Assembly: GCF_000023445.1 (NCBI RefSeq)
Contig: NC_012881.1
Coordinates: 2,844,501-2,908,500, forward strand
DNA length: 64,000 bases
Source: Maridesulfovibrio salexigens DSM 2638
GTDB lineage: Bacteria > Desulfobacterota > Desulfovibrionia > Desulfovibrionales > Desulfovibrionaceae
Reading direction: 5' to 3'
In this document: one piece after another, positions 35,868 to 44,030 of the stretch
How the letters are laid out: every line of letters begins with the position of its first letter
How positions within the stretch are numbered: the first letter of the stretch is position 1
Position numbers and translations under genes: made by a program
The notes under the pieces: generated by a model
Database searches by the model: none
The model's input: the letters and a program-made list of their open reading frames with translations, nothing else
Told to the model about the DNA's origin: nothing

Positions 35868-36239
35868 TTATCTTCCGGACACTGCCCTGACCTTTGTCAC
35901 AAACAGCTCTAGATCATTAGGATCTCCGTCCTTGTAATCATCCGGATAAAGAAGTGCGGACATAAAAAATACACTGCCAACCTCCAATGACTGTGAAGCT
36001 GAAAGGGAGAACCGTTCTAAACGCTCTTTGAACTCATTCTTAACGGATTCTGCCAAGGGCTCAACTTCATCATAAAGTCCTGCCAGAACCATCGCTTTTC
36101 GGCGCATTAATTCTTTATAGCCAGCGTCATCGTTGTTTTCATAGAGGACCTTACGCGCCTCTGCTTCTATTTCGCGAATCTGTGTGGAAATACTTTCGAG
36201 ACGATCCGCCAGCAAGTCATATGGATTACCGGAAACCAT
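35868..36239 (-). CDS. Conserved hypothetical helical protein
   Basis: 123 residues, soluble, mostly helical (residues 8-100), acidic. No family recognised. GGAGG four bases before the ATG marks it as real. It stands alone between a response regulator and a small Cys-rich gene. Confidence 0.7.
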   Translation of the reverse strand: MVSGNPYDLLADRLESISTQIREIEAEARKVLYENNDDAGYKELMRRKAMVLAGLYDEVEPLAESVKNEFKERLERFSLSASQSLEVGSVFFMSALLYPDDYKDGDPNDLELFVTKVRAVSGR

Positions 36240-36329
36240 AACTCCTCCAGCTTTTGTTTTACAGGGATATTAGGACCCGCACAAACCAAAAGCAAGAGGA
36301 GTTACAAAAATTCTGCCAGTGCTGAGCAA

Positions 36330-36533
36330 TTATAGCGAGCCGCACATATGCCTATAGTTTCCGCACTCAATCTTGTTTATGAAAGGACACGGACTTTTCA
36401 TAAACCACTTCTTGCGCGGGCACCAGAACCGATCCTTAAACGGCTCGTTGCATCCGTCGGATGTCAACTTTTTTCTACGCTGATTACCAATTACTATATA
36501 GTTACCTTCGGTGCGTACTTCAATGAGAGTCAT
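36330..36533 (-). CDS. Small Cys-rich protein, 67 residues
   Basis: ATG at 36533 with GGAGG five bases upstream. Beta-rich N-terminus (MTLIEVRTEGNYIVIGNQRR) then five cysteines in the second half (NCEP-type spacing SDGCNEP, FWCPRKK, SPCPFI, IECGNY, HMCGSL), suggesting a zinc or iron-sulfur site. No family recognised. Confidence 0.62.
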   Translation of the reverse strand: MTLIEVRTEGNYIVIGNQRRKKLTSDGCNEPFKDRFWCPRKKWFMKSPCPFINKIECGNYRHMCGSL

Positions 36534-36776
36534 GATGACCTCCACCTGCTTGCTTCAGCTCAGACTGACTGAATCCTCCTTTGGGCCGTTACCTGATTTA
36601 CAATCTTCTACAACTGAAATATATTATGCACCTAATATGCCATACTAAGCAGATAGGGAATTCTTTCCCTTTACATCCTGAAAGAATGGTCATAACAGAT
36701 AACGTTTGTGTTTATCATCACAGCGAAATAAATCCGGCAGTGCCAAAAGGGTGACAGTCGGTTCAAGGAGCATACT

Positions 36777-37394
36777 TTGCCAATACTTTCAGCCAGCACA
36801 GGAATCACCAGATACAGGATTCTGGAAGACGTCAGCGATGATCTGATCCGGGAAATACCCGAAAAATTAGCTAAATTCGCTTTCATGGATATCGACCATA
36901 CCGCTGAAGAACGTTCCTTCGGCTGGGTAAATATGGATGATATGCTCGATGACAAATGGGCTGTCTCTCCGCCGGAAAAAGCCCAGTACTTCACATTTTC
37001 TCTGCGCCTTGATACCCGCAGAATCCAGCCGGCGGTACTGAAAAAACATTTCCAGATTGCTCTCAACCATGAGCTTGCTGAAGCCAAGAAAGAGGGAAAA
37101 AATTTCATCTCCCGCGACCGCAAAAGAGAAATTAAGGAACAAGTTACCCTTAAGCTGCGCGCACGCTCCCTGCCCATCCCGGCGGTCTTCGATGTTGTTT
37201 GGAACGTACCTGAGAACCGGGTTTACCTTGCTGCCACCAACTCCAAGGTTATGGATCTGTTCACTGATCATTTTTCAGACACTTTCGAACTGACTCTTGA
37301 ACCACTGACTCCCTTCTTTCTGGCCATGGAAATGCTCGGCGAAGAGGCTGTACAGAAACTTGAATCGCTCGACCCCACCTACTTCGTAGGCTAG
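36777..37394 (+). CDS. RdgC-like protein, N-terminal half
   Basis: RdgC is a ring-shaped DNA-binding protein that restrains RecA. The 205-residue product begins TGITRYRILEDVSDDLIREI and matches the RdgC N-terminal plan (PEKLAKFAFMDID, FGWVNMDD, a basic Lys/Arg helix around 105-130). E. coli RdgC is about 300 residues, so this is short. Start is TTG at 36777 with AGGAG seven bases upstream. The next gene, 34 bases on, may supply the missing part. Confidence 0.75.
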   Translation: MPILSASTGITRYRILEDVSDDLIREIPEKLAKFAFMDIDHTAEERSFGWVNMDDMLDDKWAVSPPEKAQYFTFSLRLDTRRIQPAVLKKHFQIALNHELAEAKKEGKNFISRDRKREIKEQVTLKLRARSLPIPAVFDVVWNVPENRVYLAATNSKVMDLFTDHFSDTFELTLEPLTPFFLAMEMLGEEAVQKLESLDPTYFVG

Positions 37395-37428
37395 GGAATT
37401 AAAGAATCTACTCAAAGGAGCACCAGTT

Positions 37429-37962
37429 ATGGACCTCATGATGTTAGCCGAAAGGGAAAACACACTTCTGGGTCAGGACTTCCTGACCTGGCTCTGGTAT
37501 AAAAGTGAAATTCAGGACGGCATGTTTGAACTTGAAAACGGCGAACGCTTCATGCTCTACATGGAACAACGCATGTCTGTTCAGGGCGGCGACGGTGAGA
37601 ACGTTGATACCGCAACAGTCAACTCCGCCAGCGGTGACATGACCGAAGTTCTCTACGGCCTGCGCACCGGTAAAAAAGTTACCCGCTGCCAGCTGAAAAT
37701 GGAAATTGACGAGAACCTCTGGCAGGTTCAGGTCAAGGCTGAAGATTTCGCCATGAGCGGGCTGAAAACCCCAAAAGTGGAAATGAAAGACGAGGAAGGC
37801 GATGATCCGGACGCAAAATTTCTGGAAAAGATCTATTTGATCGAAAAATGTATCACCCTCTTTGACCACGTCTTCAAAGAGTTCATCACCATCCGCATTT
37901 CAGACCAGTGGAAAGATGAAGTTTCACGCTTCCAGAGCTGGCTGCGCGAAGGAGAAAAATAG
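37429..37962 (+). CDS. RdgC-associated protein, possible C-terminal half
   Basis: 177 residues, soluble and acidic. GQDFLTWLWYKSE near the N-terminus is, from memory, a motif in the second half of longer RdgC-family proteins. A helical C-terminus follows (FDHVFKEFITIRISDQW). AAAGGAG precedes the ATG. It ends 2 bases before the esterase gene. I infer that this and the upstream gene form a two-subunit RdgC equivalent; confidence in that is modest. Confidence 0.7.
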   Translation: MDLMMLAERENTLLGQDFLTWLWYKSEIQDGMFELENGERFMLYMEQRMSVQGGDGENVDTATVNSASGDMTEVLYGLRTGKKVTRCQLKMEIDENLWQVQVKAEDFAMSGLKTPKVEMKDEEGDDPDAKFLEKIYLIEKCITLFDHVFKEFITIRISDQWKDEVSRFQSWLREGEK

Positions 37963-37964
37963 GC

Positions 37965-38528
37965 ATGGCTAAGATCACATTGGCGGCATTCGGGGACAGT
38001 TTAACTGAAGGTTACGGTCTTCCTGCTTACAGTTCCCTTCCGGCACAGCTTGAACGCAAACTGCTGGAAGAAGGCTTCCATGTGGCAATTAATAATTTCG
38101 GCCTGTCCGGGGACACTTCCGCGGACGGGCTATTTCGCCTTGCCAATGTTATCGAAAGCGAACCGAATGCTGCGTACATTGAATTCGGTGCAAATGACTG
38201 CTTTCAGCTCATGGACCCCGAGCAGACCAAGCTCAACCTGTCCCGCATGGTCGAAACATTTCAAGAAGCAAATATCCCGGTCCTGCTGCTTGGCTTCAAG
38301 CCCATGAACTTCACCCCGCAATCCTATTCATCCGAATTCAGCAGCATCTTTAATGACGTTGCCGACAAATTCGGAGTTCCCCTCTACCCGTCCCTGACAG
38401 AAGGAATCGGCGAAGCACCTGAATATTACCAGCCTGACGGCGTACATCCAAACAGCGAGGGTGTAGCAGTAATGGTCAACAACATGTTTCCTGCATTCAA
38501 ATCTTTTCTGGAGTCCATCTCCGGGTAA
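37965..38528 (+). CDS. SGNH/GDSL hydrolase, TesA-like esterase
   Basis: Block I FGDSLTEGYGLPAYS with the catalytic Ser, block III GANDC, and block V DGVHPNSEG with Asp and His are all present. 187 residues. No signal peptide, unlike E. coli TesA, so it is cytoplasmic as encoded. Acts on thioesters or acyl esters (family knowledge). Immediately follows the RdgC-like pair and precedes a patatin gene. Confidence 0.9.
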   Translation: MAKITLAAFGDSLTEGYGLPAYSSLPAQLERKLLEEGFHVAINNFGLSGDTSADGLFRLANVIESEPNAAYIEFGANDCFQLMDPEQTKLNLSRMVETFQEANIPVLLLGFKPMNFTPQSYSSEFSSIFNDVADKFGVPLYPSLTEGIGEAPEYYQPDGVHPNSEGVAVMVNNMFPAFKSFLESISG

Positions 38529-38587
38529 TTAATATTGTTTTTTCCACTCAGCCCATGTATCTTTTGCATTAAAGCATGGGAGAAAAG

Positions 38588-39736
38588 ATGGAAAAGAACA
38601 GTAGCCCCGAATCTGCCACACCCGAGAATACAACAGAAGAACAAAGTAAAGGGCCTAAAACCCCTGAGCGTCCTTCTGTTGCATTAATAATAGGTTCGGA
38701 AGGGATAAAATCATTCTGCGCTCTGCCTTTTATAGAATATCTGCAAGCAGAAAAGATTAACCTTGATCTCGTGATCGGGGTAAGCGGCGGTGCCCTTCTG
38801 GCCGGATTTATGGGCGCAGGATATGACCTCAAGCAAATTCAGGAAGTCTTTTCCAAAACCGTAGACCCACGCTTTTATACCGATGTAGACTATAATTCAG
38901 TGCTTGAGATCGCCAGCACCGGCATGGGCAAGTTCACTGCCGAATCCGGTATCCTTAAGACAGACTGTCTACGCCGAACTTACGAAACCCTGTTCAAAAA
39001 AACTGACATTTCCGACCTTTCTCCCAAAACCCTGATTGCCACCACCGATCTTGAAACCGGAAAACCGGTCATTCTTGAAGAAGGCAATCTTGCGCAGGCC
39101 ATCTATGCCAGCAGCGCCATCTACCCGCTCATGCCGCCGGGAAATGTTGACGGCAGGCGACTCATAGATGGTGCATTCTCTTCACCTGTGCCGATCATGG
39201 AATGCGTTAAACGGCAGATAGACATCATTATCGCCATCTATTTTGACGATGCCTGCAACCCGGAGCCGGACAGTTTTGTTTCCAGCTACTTCAATACTTC
39301 ACGCATCTTCAAACGTTCCATACTCACCAGCCAGCTTCCTCTTTCCATCGACATGCACCACCATGAAATCATCCCGGTCTACATCAAACACCCACGTCCT
39401 ATAGAACTCTGGGAAGTAAAAAAACTAACTGAAATCGTTCACGCTGGAAAAGTAGCCTTCACGAACAAAAAAACAGATTTCAAGGAAGCTGTCTCAGAAT
39501 TTAAAATTAAAAGAAAGCAGCGCGAGGCAGAACGGAAGGAAAAAGAAGCAGAACTGAGACTGGAACAGGAAAGAGCTGCTGCCGAAGAAAAAAGGCACGA
39601 AGAAGCTTTGGAGAGGATGAAACAAGGAACCTCTGTAGAAGAACAACCGGAACATCCTGAAGCAGAAGCCCCTCCCAAAAAGCGGACATTTAAAATCGTC
39701 AAAACACGCAAAGACCGAAGGGGAAGCGGTATATGA
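38588..39736 (+). CDS. Patatin-like phospholipase
   Basis: Serine lipid acyl hydrolase with catalytic GVSGG (about residues 60-64), oxyanion region GSEGIKSFCALPF and the dyad Asp in LIDGAFSSP. The N-terminus is charged and low-complexity, and residues 300-380 form a Lys/Glu-rich coiled coil unusual for the family. GGAG five bases before the ATG at 38588 favours it over 38576. Its stop overlaps the next start (ATGA). Confidence 0.87.
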   Translation: MEKNSSPESATPENTTEEQSKGPKTPERPSVALIIGSEGIKSFCALPFIEYLQAEKINLDLVIGVSGGALLAGFMGAGYDLKQIQEVFSKTVDPRFYTDVDYNSVLEIASTGMGKFTAESGILKTDCLRRTYETLFKKTDISDLSPKTLIATTDLETGKPVILEEGNLAQAIYASSAIYPLMPPGNVDGRRLIDGAFSSPVPIMECVKRQIDIIIAIYFDDACNPEPDSFVSSYFNTSRIFKRSILTSQLPLSIDMHHHEIIPVYIKHPRPIELWEVKKLTEIVHAGKVAFTNKKTDFKEAVSEFKIKRKQREAERKEKEAELRLEQERAAAEEKRHEEALERMKQGTSVEEQPEHPEAEAPPKKRTFKIVKTRKDRRGSGI

Positions 39737-40950
39737 GAATTTTCGTATTACTACTGGCAATGATCTGCATCCCCACTCCAGCACATGCCGGAGAAATCGT
39801 ACTGGGTGTTATGTTCGGCCTCCGTGACAGCCAAGCACCAACGGCTCAGGAAGCCTTGAACGGGGCACTGCTGGCGGTTAAGAAAATCAATAAATCAAAA
39901 AACGAAATAAAAATAAGACTTGAAATTGAAGCCACTGCCGGAGAAACAACCGGAATTCTCAACGGAGCCAACAAATTAACAAAATCCAAAGGAATTATCG
40001 CCGCCACCGGAATAATAGATGACAACGCCGCCCTCACAGCCGGCCCTGCATTTCAAGCGGTCCAACTTCCATTCCTGTGTACAGGAGCTCAAGCTGACGC
40101 GCTTTCCCATATGGGCTCTAATATTTTCAGCCTCGCCGTTCCAGACATACGAACAGGGCAACTGCTGGCAGAATTCACCACCAACACAATGCAAATCAAC
40201 AACATAATGCTGATCCGCTCCGACCTTGCTGACAGCACTGCCCGTCAAGCAGACAGCTATGCCCGCCGCTTCAAACGCAACAGCGGTAATATTATGGCTG
40301 ATATGCGCATCACCGAACAGGACCCGGACCTATCGGTCATCAACTCAAAACTTCAAGAATTAGCTCCCCCGCAACCGACTAACAGCACAGTAGAGAATGA
40401 CACAGTTGGGGTCAGCGACTTTGCAGACAGTGCAGCAGGCATTACCGTCCAAAAACGAGAAACCGAACCAGCCAAGCCGCAGGTGGAAGCCGTTGTAATC
40501 TTTGCACCGGCCAACATTGCTGCGAAAATACTTGGACAACTGCAAAAATCCAAGCAGACATATTCAATACTCGGCGGGACATCATTCGACACCGTGCCCA
40601 TGCAACAACCTATGCAAGACTACCCGTCAACTATCTATTTTGCAGCTCAGGCAGCCATAGACAGTGAAGCACAATTGGTGCGTTCTTTCACTGATTCCTA
40701 CAAAGAACTGTTCGGTAATCCCCCCCAGACAGGCTACGCAGCCTTAGGTTTCGATTCCATCATGCTTCTGGCTGCGACAGCGCAAAAACATGGAGCATCA
40801 TCCACAGCTGTACGCAATGGCCTGAGCCAGATTAAGGACTTCGAAGGAGTCAGCGGAACAATATCATTCCAAGGCAATGGAGCAGAAAAACCGCTATATG
40901 TGATGCAATACATATCAGGCCAAAAATCAATGGCGACAATGCTTAAATAA
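39733..40950 (+). CDS. Periplasmic type I binding-fold protein (branched-chain amino acid receptor-like)
   Basis: 405 residues with a signal peptide (about 1-19, HAGE cut). Family PBP1/Peripla_BP_6 features: EIVLGVMFGLRDSQAPTAQE, then VQLPFLCTGAQADAL and FDSIMLLAATAQKHG. A 60-residue Pro/Thr-rich insert lies near residues 205-255. No permease genes are near, so it may be a sensor partner or lipoprotein-free receptor and not a transporter component. Translationally coupled to the patatin. Confidence 0.8.
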   Translation: MRIFVLLLAMICIPTPAHAGEIVLGVMFGLRDSQAPTAQEALNGALLAVKKINKSKNEIKIRLEIEATAGETTGILNGANKLTKSKGIIAATGIIDDNAALTAGPAFQAVQLPFLCTGAQADALSHMGSNIFSLAVPDIRTGQLLAEFTTNTMQINNIMLIRSDLADSTARQADSYARRFKRNSGNIMADMRITEQDPDLSVINSKLQELAPPQPTNSTVENDTVGVSDFADSAAGITVQKRETEPAKPQVEAVVIFAPANIAAKILGQLQKSKQTYSILGGTSFDTVPMQQPMQDYPSTIYFAAQAAIDSEAQLVRSFTDSYKELFGNPPQTGYAALGFDSIMLLAATAQKHGASSTAVRNGLSQIKDFEGVSGTISFQGNGAEKPLYVMQYISGQKSMATMLK

Positions 40951-40952
40951 AA

Positions 40953-41630
40953 TCAGCCCTGCTCAAGACTTCGCTTTACGGCTCGAACCAGAAGAACTAT
41001 CAGCACTGCTGCGGCTGCCAGCACTGCCACCATTTCCCAATTCACTGTGCCCATGCGCACTCCGGCAGATAAAAGATGCCCGCCTGCCGTTAGAAACACC
41101 GTCTCAGGAATCAAACAAACAACACTCATGATCAGGAACGGCAGAAAACGCACTCCTGTTGCTGCCCAAAGATAGTTTGCAATAGAATAAGGAACCACAG
41201 GGACAATCCTGCTTAAAGCCAAAACCTTCAGCGGATGCTTACGGCTGAGCATTTCCATCTTCATAAAATTAGGGTCATTACGAAATTTTTTAAACACACG
41301 CCCGCGCAAAACAAATCTTCCCAGAAAAAATGATAAAGAAGATCCCACAGCCATACTTGCCAGACACATGGCCGTCCCTTTCACAGCCCCGAAAAGGACT
41401 CCGGCTACCACTGTAAAAAGAGTCTGGGGGATTACCAGCACCATGCCGATCACATTAATAAGCATAAACAGAACGGGTGCAAAATTACCGCTGTCATCAA
41501 TCCATGCCGTAAGCGCGGATAGATGACCTTCACCATAATGCTCAATTGCAAAAGAAAGAATACCCACGAATGCCATAACAACGGCACCGTGCAGAATCAG
41601 TTTTTTTGAATGAGATTTTTCCGAATGCAT
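40953..41630 (-). CDS. TVP38/TMEM64 family membrane protein
   Basis: 225-residue DedA-superfamily protein (SNARE-associated domain). The family core GVLFGAVKGTAMCLASMAVG plus SLSFFLGRFVLRG, and RIVPVVPYSIANY, are present, with about five to six membrane spans. Function in bacteria is thought to concern lipid or ion movement. Convergent with the preceding gene, 2 bases apart. Confidence 0.88.
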   Translation of the reverse strand: MHSEKSHSKKLILHGAVVMAFVGILSFAIEHYGEGHLSALTAWIDDSGNFAPVLFMLINVIGMVLVIPQTLFTVVAGVLFGAVKGTAMCLASMAVGSSLSFFLGRFVLRGRVFKKFRNDPNFMKMEMLSRKHPLKVLALSRIVPVVPYSIANYLWAATGVRFLPFLIMSVVCLIPETVFLTAGGHLLSAGVRMGTVNWEMVAVLAAAAVLIVLLVRAVKRSLEQG

Positions 41631-41780
41631 ATTCCCTCTTCACTTGGCGCCTTAAATATCATACCTTCGCGGTCGGAAGTTGACGTGACATCCATCAAGG
41701 ATAAGGATAACACTCGCTGACCGACTCAATATTTAATTACTGAAAAAATGAATTTCAGAAAACAATAATCAGGGGAAAAT

Positions 41781-43478
41781 ATGCGCTACGAACTCAAACT
41801 CATGGACACCCTTTCCGGAACCGGATGCTTTGCCGCGTTCCCCGGTCCCAACCTGAGCTTCTCTGAAGTACTGACTTACCTGGAAGAACATCCATACGAT
41901 GAATTCATGCACCGCCATATGCTGGATATGCTAGGCAAACACCGTACCCGCAAAATCCAGAAGCTGATCAAGGAAATTAAGGGCGATCCTAAAAAGAAAG
42001 TTCTTGCCGCCCTCATTTATGAAGCAGCCATCACCCATCCCCGCCTTGCCTCTTTACGTGCTGAAGTGGAAGCAACCTTTGATGCCGAAGAACTCAAAGA
42101 GTACAGCCCGACTCTGCACCTGCGTTCCCATCTTCTGGAAGACCAGCCCCTGCACAACAAGTGGACCAGCCTTTTCTCTGACAATATGGAAATGCACGAG
42201 GAACTGCCTACAATTGAAGAAGCCGGGATTGAACAGCTCTACAAACCTGAAGACCTGCCTTCCAAAGATTTCACCACAGCTTCCACCATTCGGGAACAAC
42301 TGGCCAATGAATCAAAACTTCCCCCAGCCAAAGAACGCGCACCAATCGAGGAAGTAACCGCCAACGCCAACAAGAAACTTGAAGCTATCGGCGTTTTCAT
42401 GGGCCCCCAGATGCGTCAGAAAGGATGCCTCAGCCCCTTTGCAGTGCTCCATCACTGGATGGTCGACAACCGCACAGACAACGGCAGTTTGAGCAACTCC
42501 CTGCGTGCCATCCAGACCAGTTACGGGCGCGGCTTCACCTTTGAGCAGGCATGCGTATCCTGTTCCATGGAAGTTGCCGAAAGGGTCAGCTCCTACGCAA
42601 GCATCGGCAAATCCGGCATCGCCAACCGTACATCCTCACTGCCTGTCAGCAAAGGATCATACGCAGAAATTTCCAAAGAAGTACCGGCAATCAACCCCGA
42701 TGATCTCGGCCTTGAAGCTCCTTACGAAGGTCAGGAAATCTGGTGGATGCCTGCGGAGAAATTCGACGGAGAAAAGCATGTAAAGGCAAAAGTTCCGGTA
42801 CAGCACGTATTCCTGTTCTGTAACCTTGATGAACAGAACCTGTTCAGCGGACTCAGCTCCACCGGACTTGCATCCGGCAACACCATGGCTGAAGCCCGCC
42901 TCAGCGGTCTGCTGGAAGTTCTGGAACGCGACTGCAACACCACTACTCCCTTTAATAAAGAAAGATGCTTCACCATTGAATCCGAAGACCCCGAAGTCCA
43001 GAAACATCTTGATGCCATGAAAGAAAGCGGTATTAAAGTATGGTTTCAGGATATGACATCTGAACTTGGTGTCCCCTGCTACACCGCTTTTGCTGTGGGC
43101 AAACATGGAGACATCAACAAAGGCGGCGGCTGTTCTCTTTCCGGCAAACGGGCCCTGCTCTCGGCACTCACCGAGATTCCATATCCATTCCCCGGACCGC
43201 CCACTTCTGAAATTCCTGAAGGGCTCCCGGTACGCAAACTGGAAGACCTGCCCGAACTGACCACCGGAAGTGCAGATGGCGATGTGATGGTTATCGAAAA
43301 CACGCTGGCAGCAAACGGATTTGCCCCTTACTACGTGGACCTGACCCGCAAGGATCTCGAAATTCCGGTAACAAGGGCAATCATCCCCGGACTCGAAATT
43401 GTTTCCGATCTCGACAAGTTCTCACGCATCAGCAAAAGGCTGTACAGAAACTATCTCGACATAAAAAATCTTCTGTAA
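41781..43478 (+). CDS. YcaO-domain protein, second copy
   Basis: 565 residues. The first about 200 are helical and acidic, of unknown fold (HMLDMLGKHRTRKIQKLIK). The YcaO domain follows: motif 1 FEQACVSCSMEVAER, motif 2 EARLSGLLEVLERDC, and a C-terminal ITRAIIPGLEIVSDL typical of YcaO proteins. Unlike the YcaO at 14980 it has no TPR tail and no obvious partner enzyme beside it; a tRNA-Leu follows. No precursor-peptide reading frame is apparent close by. Substrate unknown. Confidence 0.85.
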   Translation: MRYELKLMDTLSGTGCFAAFPGPNLSFSEVLTYLEEHPYDEFMHRHMLDMLGKHRTRKIQKLIKEIKGDPKKKVLAALIYEAAITHPRLASLRAEVEATFDAEELKEYSPTLHLRSHLLEDQPLHNKWTSLFSDNMEMHEELPTIEEAGIEQLYKPEDLPSKDFTTASTIREQLANESKLPPAKERAPIEEVTANANKKLEAIGVFMGPQMRQKGCLSPFAVLHHWMVDNRTDNGSLSNSLRAIQTSYGRGFTFEQACVSCSMEVAERVSSYASIGKSGIANRTSSLPVSKGSYAEISKEVPAINPDDLGLEAPYEGQEIWWMPAEKFDGEKHVKAKVPVQHVFLFCNLDEQNLFSGLSSTGLASGNTMAEARLSGLLEVLERDCNTTTPFNKERCFTIESEDPEVQKHLDAMKESGIKVWFQDMTSELGVPCYTAFAVGKHGDINKGGGCSLSGKRALLSALTEIPYPFPGPPTSEIPEGLPVRKLEDLPELTTGSADGDVMVIENTLAANGFAPYYVDLTRKDLEIPVTRAIIPGLEIVSDLDKFSRISKRLYRNYLDIKNLL

Positions 43479-43536
43479 TATGTTCTCTCTAAGCTTGACT
43501 ACTTAAAAGACAAAGTATATCAAGCATTACTTCCGT

Positions 43537-43624
43537 GCCGGGATGGTGGAATTGGTAGACACCCGAGACTTAAAATCTCGTAATCCTTGCGATTGTGCGG
43601 GTTCAAGTCCCGCTCCCGGTACCA
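43537..43624 (+). tRNA. tRNA-Leu (anticodon UAA)
   Basis: 88 bases with long variable arm, anticodon loop CTTAAAA, T-loop GTTCAAGT and encoded CCA. G1-U72 pair closes the acceptor. It lies at the left edge of an AT-rich patch and is a common kind of integration site, though I see no matching att repeat. Confidence 0.96.
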
Positions 43625-43633
43625 GATAAAAAT

Positions 43634-43680
43634 AAGGGTTCAGCTAAAATCTTAATGATTTCAAGCTGAACCCTTTTTTT
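43634..43680 (+). terminator. Terminator after tRNA-Leu
   Basis: Stem AAGGGTTCAGCT/AGCTGAACCCTT with an 18-base loop and T7 tail. Confidence 0.85.
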
Positions 43681-44030
43681 GTGCCTTCTTTTTAAAGCTA
43701 ATTTTCAATTTGACCCCTTTCGTTGATAAACGAGGATCGGTCACACTCATCAGGGTAAAGCAATTCACGTTAGCCTACACACTGCCTCGCATACAACATC
43801 CTACATCAAATTCTTATCTTGCCACCGCAAACCGTTCATATTTGTCGAAATAGAACGACACCGAGTCCAAAAATTTGGACAAACATTGATTCGAACTTTT
43901 TTTTCATTAAAAAGCATCTAGTCTTGGCTAAAACCAACAATACAAAAAATATAATATTTACTCGTTTCGACTATTTAAAGTCTCACTAACAACATGTTTT
44001 TTTAATAAACAATATAGATGGAGCGGAAAA
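43681..44030. other. AT-rich intergenic region before the chemoreceptor
   Basis: 350 bases without a gene. It becomes very AT-rich towards 44030 and should hold the chemoreceptor promoter, but no sigma-28 or sigma-54 box can be fixed with confidence. No tRNA-derived repeat is seen. Confidence 0.6.
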
